From positions 280,696 to 344,695 of the forward strand of contig JAOALB010000045.1 of assembly GCA_025331125.1 (NCBI GenBank): 64,000 nt of DNA, given 5' to 3'. The notes beneath the pieces are model-generated. The model had not been told where the DNA came from, made no database searches, and saw only the letters and a program-made list of their open reading frames with translations. Origin of the DNA: Mycogone perniciosa. Lineage: Eukaryota; Ascomycota; Sordariomycetes; Hypocreales; Hypocreaceae. Position 1 is the first letter of the stretch. The number at the start of each line of letters is the position of its first letter. Below are positions 9,714 through 22,172 of this stretch, piece by piece. The translations under genes and the position numbers were made by a program.

Positions 9714-11675
9714 TCAATAGAAGTTGGAGGCAGCCAGCGCCGGATCGTAAGGGGCGTGCTCGTAGGTGATACGTTCGTAAGGGGCATGGTCGTAGGGGGC
9801 GTGGCTTGGAGCATGGCTCGGAGCATAGCCTCGACTTTGAGAGTCGGATTGACTTGGTGCTCGTGGCCGATGAGCCAAAGCCTTCCGGTCCATACGGGTG
9901 CTACGCGCGTCTTCAAGCTGATAGACAGTGCTGGTATCTCTGTCGCTGCCGGCACGAGAAGCGGCTGGCCCACCCCTGTTGCTGCTAAATGTGATTTCGC
10001 CGCCATCATTGCACTCAATCTCGGCACCAGACACCCTGACAACAGCTGCACCAGAGACCTTGATTGTAAAATCATCGTTGTTGCCAGATGAAGATTGGGT
10101 GATGCCGGTTGTGTTGCTCCGCTTGTAATCACTTTCGTCATGGCTGCCACTGCTGCGCGTCGATCGGCTACTGGCCACTTCTCCACGCTTCGACGCCTTT
10201 CGCAAGGACTCGGCAGTCAGAGGCATCGGGGGCCCGCCACTGACATCCTCCTGGTACCGAAGAGCATCAAAGTATTTGTCCTCTTCGAGACTCACGCCAC
10301 CAGACTCAATGGCAGATCCGTAAATGGATGAGCGACGTCCCCGGGTGTTCGCTGGGACGATATCGAAGCCATGTGGATCATAGGCTGCAGAGCTGCGTCG
10401 GCGACGAGCAAGGGCAGTCCGACGCTGATCAGGGGAGACATCATGGAATAGGTCAATCTCGCCCAGGAAATCCGCATCGTCGAAACCTTGTTCGTCCGCG
10501 AAGCCGACAGATCTTCGGTGCGATGCCGGTGGTCGTTGCTGGCCCTGGCGTGATGGCGGGCGCTCGCGCGGTGCTGGAGGGGCTTTGAAGGCGCCCGTCG
10601 TCGGTCTCGCAGATTGGGTACGCTTAGGAACGAAATCGGGAGGCGGCATCTTCTTCCGATCGTCTTCCAGCCTCTTGGGACGTGGAGGACGACGAGTAAC
10701 CCGTTGGGTAGGCTCCTCATCGTATTCTTCAGGCATATAGCTGATGGCAGAAGGAGGAGAGTTGAATCCCATTGCTGAAGATGGCCGTTTATCAAAACGA
10801 TGCCTCAGATTTTCGCCAGGATGAGGGGGCCCCATAGGACCTTCAAAATAGACAGGAGGGCCCATTCCCATTGGCGAAGGGGGGGGTCCATGGTGTAGGG
10901 GAACACCACCAGGACCATGGCCATGGAACATGTGCTGCAGAGGCGGCGGGAAACTGCCCACCACCGGGAACGGTGCGGGAGGCGGCGGTCCAGCCCAGCC
11001 CATGTCAGGAACTGGGGGCTGCCCAGCATAGTAGCTTGCAGGGCGTGTTTGGGCACGAGGCCGTGAGCCTGGGGCAGCAGGTTGCTGAACTCCATAGGCA
11101 GCCGGATCTTCGATATGACCCCTGCGATAGGGGTTGTGTTGGACAATGGGCTGGGTTGCGGCATGCTTGGGGCCTGGCGGTCGTATCTTTTTGAGAGTCC
11201 TGGACTCCCTCTCCTTCTCCTTGGCCATCTCGGCGCGTGCCCTTCTGTGCTCCTCCTCATCCCTGTGTTTCCTGTCCCGCCTCCGACGTTCACGTTCACG
11301 TTCACGTTCCCGTTGCTCTCGCTCGAGCTCCCGGTGGTGGTTGCGGTCACGATCACGATCACGCTCACGCTCACGCTCCTTGTGCGGTGGACGTCTGCTG
11401 CTAGGTTCCTTTGGCCTAGGTTTGGGCTTCTTCCCTGTCCGGGGCGTGGCGTCGGTGTCGCTGAGGCTAATGCTGGAGACAGACTCATCGTCGCAGTCTG
11501 GGTGAATCATTCGCCTCTCGCCGCGCACCCTGCCAGTGTTGGGAAGCTCAGGGCTTCTCGGGGCCTCCGATATGGCATATTTCCGAGTGCTCGCAATACC
11601 ACCAATGGAACTTCCCGAATCCTCCTCTGCGTCCTCCACATAGCCCACGTATGTAACTTGCCCCTGGCCAGGCAT
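9714..11675 (-). CDS. Hypothetical disordered protein, Arg/Glu-rich and Pro-rich
   Basis: Single exon of 653 residues with a clear start (MPGQGQVTYVGYVED) and TGA stop. Order of regions: an acidic/Ser N terminus; an RE/RD-repeat block at about 100-155 made of arginine-glutamate and arginine-aspartate dipeptides; a Pro/Gly/Met-rich middle (about 200-300); a basic Pro/Arg part (about 320-400); then a short more ordered stretch around 500-590 with alternating hydrophobic residues (TIKVSGAAVVRVSGAEIEC), which could be a small beta domain. The C terminus is a degenerate repeat of His-Ala-Pro-Tyr units (about 615-650). RE/RD tracts are common in RNA-processing and nuclear proteins, but no domain supports this role. 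I recognise no named family. Confidence 0.78.
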   Translation of the reverse strand: MPGQGQVTYVGYVEDAEEDSGSSIGGIASTRKYAISEAPRSPELPNTGRVRGERRMIHPDCDDESVSSISLSDTDATPRTGKKPKPRPKEPSSRRPPHKERERERDRDRDRNHHRELEREQRERERERERRRRDRKHRDEEEHRRARAEMAKEKERESRTLKKIRPPGPKHAATQPIVQHNPYRRGHIEDPAAYGVQQPAAPGSRPRAQTRPASYYAGQPPVPDMGWAGPPPPAPFPVVGSFPPPLQHMFHGHGPGGVPLHHGPPPSPMGMGPPVYFEGPMGPPHPGENLRHRFDKRPSSAMGFNSPPSAISYMPEEYDEEPTQRVTRRPPRPKRLEDDRKKMPPPDFVPKRTQSARPTTGAFKAPPAPRERPPSRQGQQRPPASHRRSVGFADEQGFDDADFLGEIDLFHDVSPDQRRTALARRRRSSAAYDPHGFDIVPANTRGRRSSIYGSAIESGGVSLEEDKYFDALRYQEDVSGGPPMPLTAESLRKASKRGEVASSRSTRSSGSHDESDYKRSNTTGITQSSSGNNDDFTIKVSGAAVVRVSGAEIECNDGGEITFSSNRGGPAASRAGSDRDTSTVYQLEDARSTRMDRKALAHRPRAPSQSDSQSRGYAPSHAPSHAPYDHAPYERITYEHAPYDPALAASNFY

Positions 11676-14600
11676 AATGGCTGGATGAATAGAATATACG
11701 TTCGCCCCGACGGGAGCGAAGAGATGATCAGACGCTGGTCAGTCTGGGGAGAGGACCGCACTGGGGCGGGGGATTGTGTGTCTGGGCCAGTTTGGGTCGC
11801 TGATTGACAAGTCGAGATTGGGGCGGATGATCAGGCGGTGGACAATGGCCAGTCCAGGCTCGCCTTGGTTAGTGCAAGACGAGAGTTTCGGGCGCGGGGG
11901 AAAGCAAAAGTGGTGGCGGACAACGGTCAGTCAGCCAGAACTAACGGCCTGAAGAGTAAGAAGAGAGGCCGAGTGAAATTGCTGCTGGACTTCAATAGGC
12001 TCAGCAGTCAGTCGGTGCGTGTGTAGCGGAATAGGCGCTGCTCAGGAAAAATAATGCCGTTGTGCAATGAGGAGCGATGCGTGAGGACGATGAGATGATA
12101 AGATGAGTGAGTTGAATAGTAGTAGTAGTAGTTGAAGTTGTTGGTCCGATGGCTAGCTATGGGCGGAGTGATGGCGCGTAGGTGAGAGAAAAATAACAAA
12201 GGAGGAGGAAAAGGTACCGGTCCAAGAGATTTTTTTTTCTCCGCCTCACTGGAGCAAATGCGTTGATGACTGAAGCAGGCCAACGGGCAGCGCCAGCAGT
12301 GGCTGCGTCGAGGTTTTAATCGTCCTGCTGCAGTTCCAGTTGGCGGGAAGTGCGTGCAGGGCAGCAGCGCAAGAGGTGGGAATGGAGGGGTGTGTGTGGA
12401 GTGAGAAGGGGAGGGGGGAGAGGAGAGGGGGACCCTTGTCGAATGAATGTTGTGAGAGGGGGTGCGGGCCAGGCCACGGTGAGCTGTCTCTTCTGTCTGT
12501 CTCTGTCTGTCTGTCTGTCTGTGGAGGAGGGAGGCCAGGTATTCGTGCGTCTGGTGTCGATGGGGATATTACTCGTAATAAGGCGGACAGCAGAGGGAGA
12601 GACGAGAGCCAGTCAGTGAAGCCACGTAGAAATGGAATAATCAATACTATAGTCAGCCCGTAAGAGGGGGGCGAGCGATGAGGGGGGGGAGAGACGGAGA
12701 GACGGGATACAGGCGCAGGTAATAATGCCACAGAGAGCCGGAACGAGTTCATCACAACAATGATGCGACTGAGGATGATGTGATGGATTGACTGGTTGAA
12801 TATGCGCACACAAGCAGCCAGGGCCTCTGAGGATGCGTGGGCCGGCCCTGCGAGCTGCACAGTGTGCTTGGAGCGCCTGACCAGTGCTCCCACGCCTCTC
12901 GTTGGCTCAGCAATCTAATACGTGACGGGACGAAACGAGAGCACCACCACCACTGCAGAGGTCCAGACAGGGAGGCGGGACGGTGTCGCTGTAGTGGTGG
13001 TAATAATAATAATGTGATGGTGATGATGAAATGAGGCGGGAGGGGGAAAAAAACACGCTGACGTGTGTGACAGAACAGTTGGGGATGTGATGTGATGGCT
13101 CTGCCTCGGGGCGACAAGTGCACATACGTGTAAGCAATGCCAATGCCAGTTCACAAACAAAGCTTCAAACATGGATGGATTTTGGGTTTCAGAATGCCAC
13201 CACCAATCCACCTTCCCCAAACTATTTTTTTTCTATAAAAATAACACTACTCATCAATGTCAATCTGTTCTGGAACCCGCCCCAAATTGGGAACCACACA
13301 ACGCTCGACGTCCCTATCCAACCAACCATTCGGTGCTGCATCCTGCCTCTCAGGCGGCTGAGAATGGGATCTTGCCTGAATGGGTCCCCTGGATCTGGCC
13401 ATCATGGCAAAGACGTCACCAGGCTTGGGAACACACCGGCCCATCAGAAAGAAAAAGAAAAGGACAAGGGGCAGGGGCAGGGCCGTTTACAACACACCAG
13501 AGCTCCTCTTTTGCTCTCATTTTTGTTTTGGACATGCATCCAAGAAGGCAAAATCCTGGGTCACGGGGCGGAGCGGCGCCGCCGTTGCGATGGAAAACCT
13601 ATGGAAGGGATCAAAAGCACTCAGGCCCAACTGTGGAGCAGACGACACAACAGGTCAAAGCAACAGGCGGCTCGTCTCGACTCCTCTCTACCCGTTGGTG
13701 CCCACCACCTTTGGCTTGGGTTGCCCTCTTGGGTGATAATGGATGGATGGCTGCTGGTAAAGTCTAAAGTCTGAAGTCTGAAACGGCTTGTCTGGTTGAA
13801 ACCTTGCTGAGGATTAAAGCCCTGAACATTGCCACCATAGAGACACAAGACCCAGCGTCAGGGTCCAGTTGGCGCTGTGGGAAACCTCGACAGCCTCGTT
13901 CACCTCATCGGGCGACCACCACCTCATCGGGATAGATTACTAAGGTCTTAAAGGCACACCACTAAGCCAGCACATGCACCCGTACTTCGTAGTCTCTCTC
14001 TTTTTTTCTCAGCAACAGCACAGAGGGAGGGAAGAGAGTGAGGGGTTGATGAGTTGAATGATCGCCGGGGTTGTGGAATGCCTCTCCCACTCCCACTCAC
14101 TCGCACACCCAAAGTCCAGAGTGCCGAACAGGGGTGCTTGTTCAGCCTGGCCTACCATTCTGGTCGAAAGGGTCTCTGCCACTTCCCCCCCTCTCGTTTC
14201 TCTGACTCTTTCTTGTTATTTTTGTCCTAACGTGACTGTTCTCTTCTCCAAAATTCCATTGGGCTGAGTGAGGTTGGGTTGGGTATCAATCGCCATCGGC
14301 TCTAAGAGAGAAAAAAGGGCGCAGTCTGAGTCGCAAGACGTAATACTCTCCTGCTTAGCATGTTTGCATGTGCAGGCAAACTGCTGCTGCTACAGTGAAC
14401 TACGAATCGCCCCAGCTCTGGAATTGGTGTGGCGAGCCTACTTAGGCCCTGTGAGACGAATCATCGGGGGACCAGGACACGCAACGACAGACGGGCAAAG
14501 GAAAAAAACAAAGGAAAAAAACTTCACCTAGCCCAGGCGGGAAGAAGAGGGGATGCGGGATGCCAGCTCACACACCGGCCCCAGTCGTTGTTGAGGCCCA

Positions 14601-17482
14601 ATCGTCGCCCTCTGTCGTCATGCACGCCGGATGCGCCATCCACACAGCTTATAATAGGGCAGCATGCGTTGTCCAAGACCAAAAGCACCCCCTCTTTCAC
14701 CCTCCCTCCCAGTCCCAGTCATACCCTTCTGGGACACTTTATTGCCCATGGGTGGTGGCAGCCGGGAAGAAGACGGAAGGGTTCGACTCATAGGCTGCTG
14801 TTCTCTCTCTGTCCATCACCCTCATGAGGGTCTTATTCATGCCCACATACGCAACGCGCACGCACGCACGCACACTCCCCCGACAGATCCCGTGCCCAGA
14901 GCTGACCCACGTTCCACAGCCGGCTTCGAGTGTACGGCCGCCCTTCGGCCCTCCGAGGATCCTCTCCATACATACCAGAAGGCGGACTTATCCTCCCATC
15001 CCCATGTTGTGCGCACGCTGACAGAGCCCGAGTGCTGCCCCACCCGGGCCTCCGTCTCTTCTGCTTCCAGTCTCGGCTTCCGGCCTCTCCCCCGTCATTC
15101 CTCTCCCCACACGCCCCCCTCCCCCCAGTTCGGGTAGTATTAGCTACTGCTACGATTTTGTCTATCAACGTGTTCATTATGTCGCCCTTTTTTTTTGCCT
15201 CTGTCCCATGTGGCTCCGAGGTCTAGATGAACATGTTGGAACGTAGAACGAGCTTCTGCCCCCTTTTCCGCTCAAGTTCCCTACATTCCTGCTATACATA
15301 GCTGCTTGACCTACAGGAGCAGGTTAAAGTGCCACGGAGAGGGAAGACCCAATTCCTCGGGGCTCCCTGAATCCGCCACCATCCTTCAATGCACCATGCT
15401 GATATGATTGGAATCGACAAGCAATGCATGTTTCAACATTGCTTGTGGCCCGCCCAATCGGACAGTCTGTCCCTCCACCAAACGTCCCCCTCCTCCCCAA
15501 AATGCCAAGTCTTGCGTACACTGCATATGTATGTATAGGTATTTTCAGATTCTCATCTTGTGCCATATATATATTGTGCTCCCCATGGCGTTTTATGTAC
15601 TCGTATAGTATCTCATGATCAGATCTCTCTCAAAATCCGGTCAGTGTATGTCCTTTGATTGGGCCAACCCACAGCGCCTCAGGTTCTCCCACATATACGC
15701 ATAGTCTACTTCGTACTGCAGTGTAGCTCGATCGAATCGAATCGAATCGCAAGGCCACGCAGCGCCCGCCCTTGGTCCTTGGCTGATATGAAAAAAAACC
15801 AAGATTTTCCATGCCCCTCTCGAAACAATTTCTAGCAAAGCGAGGGGCCAAAGGAAGCACAAAGAATGCGGGATGGACAGGGCAGGGGTTGGATACGAAC
15901 GAGACATCTGACGTGCCTCCCTGCGATGCATGGAGGAAAGGAAGTGATCGTCCCTCCACACCACCATGCATTGGTGAGGTGAACACAGATATCGTCAATG
16001 GGATGCTGGATTAGACCTAGTCCCAGCCAACTAAATCACAAGTAAAAAGCAAAGAAAATATGTTATCCAATTTCGGTCCCGAATCGCATCGGACGAGTTG
16101 TCCGATTTTCAGAATCTGCTTACCCAAGCAGGCGGACAGGACCTCACGGGACTCGGCAGCAAAAACCCGGTGTTTCGGTTCTCCTACGTCGTAGCTTAAT
16201 ATGTATGGAGAAAGCCCGGTCAGCTGCCACCTATTGGTTTTCACCTAAACGCCTCGGCGAGGACTAGAACTGGAACTGGATAAGATTGGCGAGAGACTCT
16301 TTCTTCGTGCTGAAGGATTACAGGGCGTCGTGATGAACGTGCAACTCTCCCCGATTACGAGTAAAACTGCAGATGATTTGCTCTGCATCAACGCCCGCCT
16401 TCTGAACAATCAGTTAAAAAATACTTCGTAGAGTCACATACACGCGGTGTAATAATGAGGTGCATAATCGTTTCATTTCGATTCCTCATTGTACTCCCAC
16501 ATCCAATGGAATGCATATTAGTGCTACGGAGTGCTCTGTAAGCGATATCGTTGGCATGAGAAAAGGACCAGTCATGAACAGGTTAAGCGTCATGTCCGGT
16601 CTTCTCCCCAGTCCAGTCCAGCCACCTCACCGCCTTTTTTCCCTCCACCATCCGTGATGTGGCCCTCATATCAAAATGAAGTCCGTGTTCGAGTGATATT
16701 AATAATATTAGCCAATTGGCGTGGAAGCCTTCTCAAGCGGCACAGCAGCTTCTTGGCGCTAGTCCCCGATCGAGCACAAGGTGAGATTGGTAGGATTGGT
16801 TCGGCAGTCATCCTCGATGCAGTACAGCATTGATTGCACTCGTAGGTAATAGCAGCATAACAGGTATTCTGGCTTGTCGTTACTCTTTGGCTGTTGGCGA
16901 ACCGTTAGTGGATGGACCAATGTCAGCACCGAGAAACCCCGGACGGTGCGGAGGTCATCATCGCGTATATGAGCATTCAGCCGAAGGCGAGTTGGCGACT
17001 TGCCTTTGTCTCACGACCGACTGATGGGCTTCCACCACAAAGAGTGCACCACGAAAGACGAAGTGGATGTCGGTCAGGAAGTCGTGCACCGTCGCCTCTG
17101 CGGGTGAGCCAGAATGACCTGCATCCTCCATCGTATCGCTTCCCGGCCAACCGGATCTTAGATCTCGGGAGGTCCTTGGGGAGCTTGGCATGTGCGAATC
17201 ATCAGAGTCGTTGCTTTTTTTTATGTCCCCCTCCCCCCACAACAAGCTGTGTCACCGAAAAACGACAGCTGTCCCGGAGGGATATCCAAGGCACTTCATA
17301 ACATGTGTCCTATGGCTCGGCTCTGGGGCCCGAAGCGAGTATGCACCTCGACCCATCGACGTCACGATGATTCCGGTTGTGAAAGACGACGTGGCATGCA
17401 TATTCTTGCTTGTTTCCCGTCGGTGGAATTACGAATGCGCTGTATACAGCCTTTTCGCACGCCCCCGTTACAGAAGACCGAC
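11676..17482. other. Intergenic region, about 5.8 kb
   Basis: No supported protein gene. It holds the promoter side of the disordered-protein gene (CT-rich on its coding strand), a TAG run (12117-12131), a TCTG run (12484-12522), a CACG run (14859-14875) and several overlapping frames on both strands with biased composition but no domain. Long 5' leaders or non-coding transcripts are possible but unsupported. Confidence 0.55.
12484..12522. repeat. TCTG/CTGT tetranucleotide microsatellite
   Basis: About nine CTGT units with one interruption, in the upstream region of the disordered-protein gene. Confidence 0.75.
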
Positions 17483-18550
17483 TTAAACTGCAATATCCAT
17501 GTCTGCCACGATAGCTCTGTGGTCCGACACACGGATCTGATCGTCAAAGCTGTTGGCCAACACACCAAACGTCTTGACCAATGCCGTGCGGGGTTCTTGG
17601 ATGAAGAGGAAATCGATACGCTGGGGTGATTCGTTCGGCTCCCCGAAGCTCGTGTAGGTCAAGCGGTTTCCATAGTGTTTGTCCACGGGTACGAGGTTGG
17701 CCATGTCAGACATGCCTGACTCGGGTGCCGTCATGAGCTTGTATGCCCCGTCATCAGGGGTGCTGTTGAAGTCTCCCCCAATGAGGACCACTGATGCGTT
17801 TCCCGGTGGGTTCCATTCTTGAGCAAACTGGATCAACAGCTTGGCACTATTCTTGCGGGCTTCGACGCCCACGTGGTCAAAGTGTGTACTCATCACGATC
17901 ACTTTGGTGCCGGTCACTTTGTGAGAGAACTCTCCCATCGTGACAATCCTGGGCAGCGCGGCATCCCAACCGCGAGATGGCCGTTCAGGAGTCTTACTCA
18001 GCCATCTCGTTTCAGTGTGTTCACACTTCCACACATCAGACCGGTAGAAGATGGGCGAAAACTCGCCCTTTGTCTTTCCATCATCGCGCCCCCCACCAAT
18101 GTAAGTCCAGGACTTTCCTAGGTGGGATTGGACGTCCTTTACTTGTAATAAGAGAGCTTCTTGGAGACATATAAAGGAGTTTTCATGGCCGGCTGTGATG
18201 AAACTGAGCTGGTTACAGAGTTTGGGACCTCGAACTTCCCATCGTTGCTCCCCGACAACCGGTCTGGAATTGGCGTATCTGATGTTGAAAGTGATGGCCC
18301 GCAGTGGCATATAGCCCCCATGGGTGGATTTCTTCATGCCCAGCTTAGAACCTGAAAGGACTTCTTGATCCTCACTGAATGCACGGCGTGACCCGTCAAA
18401 GGCAGGATGAAGAATTTCTCCCCTGGAATAGAACAGGTTGCTGCTCCAAGAGAGGAGCATACAGAAAAACAGGAATGACACAAGAATGAGCCGGAACCCT
18501 TTAGATGACCGCACAGCGCGTCGTTGCGCAGCGAGGACTGTCGGCGCCAT
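17483..18550 (-). CDS. Endonuclease/exonuclease/phosphatase-family protein, membrane-anchored or secreted
   Basis: Single exon, 355 residues. A basic start is followed by one hydrophobic segment at about residues 20-42 (RLILVSFLFFCMLLSW), typical of a signal anchor, so the enzyme part should face the secretory lumen or the outside. The EEP-fold signatures appear in order: FNIRY (about 88), CLQE with the metal-binding Glu (about 128), STHFDHVG (about 218), GGDFNS (about 250), RIDFLF (about 309) and SDHRAI near the C terminus, which holds the catalytic Asp-His pair. All expected catalytic residues are visible, so it should be active. The family includes nucleases, sphingomyelinases and inositol-phosphate phosphatases. 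This short form resembles fungal proteins usually annotated only at family level, so the substrate is undetermined. The C terminus ends directly after the last strand, as expected. Confidence 0.9.
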   Translation of the reverse strand: MAPTVLAAQRRAVRSSKGFRLILVSFLFFCMLLSWSSNLFYSRGEILHPAFDGSRRAFSEDQEVLSGSKLGMKKSTHGGYMPLRAITFNIRYANSRPVVGEQRWEVRGPKLCNQLSFITAGHENSFICLQEALLLQVKDVQSHLGKSWTYIGGGRDDGKTKGEFSPIFYRSDVWKCEHTETRWLSKTPERPSRGWDAALPRIVTMGEFSHKVTGTKVIVMSTHFDHVGVEARKNSAKLLIQFAQEWNPPGNASVVLIGGDFNSTPDDGAYKLMTAPESGMSDMANLVPVDKHYGNRLTYTSFGEPNESPQRIDFLFIQEPRTALVKTFGVLANSFDDQIRVSDHRAIVADMDIAV

Positions 18551-21118
18551 TTATTGTTAGGCTGGCCGCTGTTGGGCCAGACGAAGTTGGCGAGACAAGC
18601 CCCAGGATTGGGGAAGAGACGGTAGTGTCCGTCACGTGGCACTCTGCCTTTTATCACCAAGCAAAGCCACCAAGCCAAGCCATCCGTTTCCTCCCGAGTT
18701 TACCGCGCACATTCCATTTGCGGATATTAAATTGGATCATCAAGGTGCAGAGAGATGCCGAGGATGTCAGATGTGAAAAATGTGCTTTTCTGCTCGTACC
18801 TATGGGGTTGGAGCCAACAGACAGCAACCATGTCTGGACATTGCTTCCATCGTCCAATGAAAACTCACCATCATATCAATCTCCCAAGGCGGATCTAGAG
18901 GGTTTCGTTTCCCAACTGATGCATTTCTTCCAAACTTGGACTTTACTGTAAATTTAACCGCCTCCAAGACAACAATTCTAGACGGCAATGGTGTCTGAAG
19001 TTTCCCAGCGCCAACATGTCGTCATAGTCGTATAATGGTTGTGGCCCAAAATGCAGACTCAAATAGAGATTGGTTCCAAAACGTATCAGGTGTTCTCATC
19101 CCGCACGACACGAGCCGAGCCTTGGTCTTGGCTGAAGTCTGTTCCTTCTCCACTAAAAAGCCACCACTTCTTGAATGAGAAGCTTCGAGTACTTCGTATT
19201 AGTGCTTCGTAAGCGGATGGGATGGTGGGTGAATTCACCATCTCGACAACGAACTGGTGTCCCACGGTACTTGAAAGAGGTTACAATATGCGCTTGGCAT
19301 GATCACCGCGACTACCACCTTCCAAGAGGTCATGCTTGCAATTTATTATCACGACTTAGAGAAGCTAGGGTTACTATGACGTATTTGAGTGAATTTTTGA
19401 GAGCCCTTTTTTATCACACTCAAAGGCCAGCGTCACATCATGCCATCTTCTGAGAGTACGATGAGTAGGGTAAGATCATCATGGATAAACCCCAAGGAAT
19501 CATGACAGGCGATGACAGGATCTTGACAAATCCGATTTTTATCAAGATTGTCAACTGAAGTTCTACTAGTAGTAGTATTTCAAATAATACACGTACTACG
19601 GAGTACTGACTTCCAAATAAAGATCACGTACAAAAATAATCACTTCACGGAGTGTACGGATACGAGAGCTCGCCCGCACTAAGAGACTAACAGCGTGAAT
19701 GGGTCGGAAATAGAGCTTCCATCGGATATGCTGGGTTTCGGTCCTCCAACGATAGGTATCTCTCACCATACGAGTACTGCTGCATCCATCGTCTCAAAGG
19801 CCCATGCCATCAGCAGACAAACTGAGCCACTGTGGTGTCTGTAGATAGCAGCATCTTCGCAACCCGGGCAACATGTCTCCGGCCGTCTTTCCTCCGACCC
19901 CTTTGGCCGGAAAGGGCGGTCGTCTTTCCAACAGGCACCGATCAATCGGACATATTTGCAACGGATGATCGACTTTGATCGACAAGTCCTAGTAGTTGCG
20001 TGACGCCGGTTTGCTCGAAAGCGCCACGGATGAGCATCATGCAAGGAACCATGCATGCAATCTCGAGGCTCACCATGCAGCTTCAAAACTCCGGCTGGGT
20101 CTGGAAGCTATTCCGATCTCGCAGGAATTCCTCGATCGGAAATGCGGATCATGCAGATGGAGTTTGGTATCCTTTTCTGCGAGGCATGACCTTGCTAACC
20201 CACAAGATAGCGGGGATTTTTCCTATTCTCGCGCAGTTCACGTCGTCCTGCTGGGAGTCATCTGCTCTATATCTGTCCGTGGTGGTGGTGTGCTCTAGTG
20301 TCAGCTTACGAGACTTGAGCCCTTTCATGAGTCCTATAACGGTTTAACCCCGCGTTCCTACTGCGCTGGACCAGAGGTCTAAAACTTTGGTATCTGTTGG
20401 ATGACTTTCGTTCCGAGCCGCATTTGCGTCTCTTGTCCATTCATTAGCCACCTACATCAGCAGCCAGCCTCAGACGGCAATAATGGGCAAAGCTAACTCA
20501 GTCTTAGAGCACCCACGTTTCAGCTCTTCCGTCCCGAATGACTGGAATGGGTAGACTGCCTAAGAAATGATAGGCAGGTTGGCGTCGTACCAGGGGGGCA
20601 ATCCTGGCTTCTCATAGGCCTCTTCACGTGGGCGCAGTGCCTTGATGGCTGCTAGTGACCACCATGATGCGCCTCACAAGGCCATCGCTTTTCGCGGACT
20701 ATGACTGGGGAATCCATCACAAGCTACCTCAGTGACGTTTGGAACGCGCAAGGCCCAGTCACCATCCTTTTTTATGGGTGTACGACTATATAGTCGTGCT
20801 TGTATTTGCTGCCTACACTCCCGCCGCGAAGGAATATATATATGCGTCTCTCTCCTCCTCAACAGAGGATGAGTTTCTGTCTCTATTATCAGGCTTCTCT
20901 GCCAGTCGGTGCCAGGATTCCTCGTGCAGGGCTGATTTCTCTTTCGGAGGCTTCATCATTAGTGCCGGCATAGCCGGCGGATGTTCTTTTGCCTTCTCGT
21001 GGACACATTAGGCATACCCATCCCTGAGTCATCATTCTAGGCGGCACTCTGAAGTTATCATCATCGATTCTTGCCGTTCTTCTATAAGAACCCAAACATC
21101 CCATCCATTACAAATACC
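18551..21118. other. Intergenic region, about 2.6 kb, between divergent genes
   Basis: Shared upstream region of the EEP-family gene (minus) and the acidic-protein gene (plus). No credible gene. Contains a TAG run (about 19564-19578) followed closely by a TACGGAGTA motif (19597). Confidence 0.6.
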
Positions 21119-21865
21119 ATGCCGATCGAGTTAGAGATGATGTCTCGACCAGACTCGTGGCCACCCACTCAAGTCCGCCTAAACCCATCCATGTCCATCA
21201 AAAAGACCAAGGGTGACCCTCGGCCGCTCCTCGAAGACATCGATGAAAATCCACTTACTTACTTCCTCACTCCTGCACCCGGAGACGACGACGATATGGA
21301 TCTGGACGTTGACATGATGGACTTTGATGCTGGCATCGAAGACTCCACCCAACCTCGCGAGACCGTTCGCAGCGTGAGCCCCTCTAGCCTCGAAGGTCTT
21401 AGGAAGCCCAACAGCAGCGGTCGTGCCACCTCTCCAGACTTTGACTCTGATGTGCCCACCACGGACGATGACGACGATGAGGAATACATTCGCTTTTCCT
21501 CCCCTCCCAGATCCGTGCTATCTCCCCTCCGAGACCTAGCCATCGAGGGCCTCCGGTTCCGCCCCAGAAGCCCCGTCTTTGGCAATACTGCAAACGCTCT
21601 CCTGTCGCCGAATTCGTTCCCCGCACCGGCGGGCCGCAGGGGCAGGACGAACAGCCGGGGGGCATCACGGAGGCAACAGACAAGGAGCTTGTCTGCTCGT
21701 GCCCGACCAAACCACCTGTGGAGGGAGCCAAGCCCAGATGTTTGGTCTATTGAGGAGGAGACGGAGGAGGAATTAATGAGTGATATGGGGAGTGAAGTCG
21801 GGGTAGGTATGGCGGCTGCGAAGCCAAGGAAGAAGGTGCGCTTTGTACTCCCGGTTGAGGAGTAA
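21119..21865 (+). CDS. Hypothetical acidic, Ser/Pro-rich protein
   Basis: Single exon of 248 residues from the ATG at 21119, chosen over an in-frame ATG 16 codons upstream because the upstream part looks like leader sequence. The protein is mostly disordered: acidic runs (DDDDMDLDVDMMDFD and DDDDDEE), proline-directed Ser/Thr sites (SPSS, SPDF, SPPR, SPLR) and an Arg-rich stretch at about 190-205. The C terminus ends in a basic-hydrophobic motif, KKVRFVLPVEE. KVRF-type motifs can dock protein phosphatase 1 (RVxF consensus), which would be a testable role. I do not recognise a characterised family. Confidence 0.72.
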   Translation: MPIELEMMSRPDSWPPTQVRLNPSMSIKKTKGDPRPLLEDIDENPLTYFLTPAPGDDDDMDLDVDMMDFDAGIEDSTQPRETVRSVSPSSLEGLRKPNSSGRATSPDFDSDVPTTDDDDDEEYIRFSSPPRSVLSPLRDLAIEGLRFRPRSPVFGNTANALLSPNSFPAPAGRRGRTNSRGASRRQQTRSLSARARPNHLWREPSPDVWSIEEETEEELMSDMGSEVGVGMAAAKPRKKVRFVLPVEE

Positions 21866-22172
21866 GTAGATCCGAGTGGTTGTCTGTCATATTGCATTGG
21901 GTTGGTGTTCATGGAGGTCTCTCTTATTTTCTCTCGGCACTTTGTGGCGTTGGATGCGTTGGGCATTTACACTGGCATTGTGAGTTGGGAGGTAATACAG
22001 GACTTGCAACTCGCACTGGAGGCACTTTGTTGGAGTTTTGAGGTATTTTCACTTTTTGTTAACAAGTTCATTTTGTATTGACACTTAATCAACATGATTC
22101 ATATCTTCACACAAAAAAGACAACGACATGGTGACTATGCTGCTAATCACCATGAGCAAAAAAGAATTTGAT
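21866..22172. other. Short intergenic region
   Basis: 3' flank of the acidic-protein gene and 3' flank of the tRNA-Glu gene. An A-run at 22158-22163 is the tRNA terminator on the other strand. Nothing else seen. Confidence 0.6.
22158..22163 (-). terminator. Pol III terminator of tRNA-Glu
   Basis: Six T residues on the minus strand, nine bases after the discriminator base, the usual RNA polymerase III stop. Confidence 0.75.

Noticed and set aside
11082..11807. 241-residue plus-strand frame with a Thr/Phe/Leu repeat
   Set aside because: It is the antisense of the Arg/Glu/Asp repeat in the disordered protein gene; the repeat explains its openness.
14664..15177. Overlapping Pro/Arg/Ser-rich frames on both strands
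   Set aside because: CT-rich intergenic DNA yields such frames; no family match.
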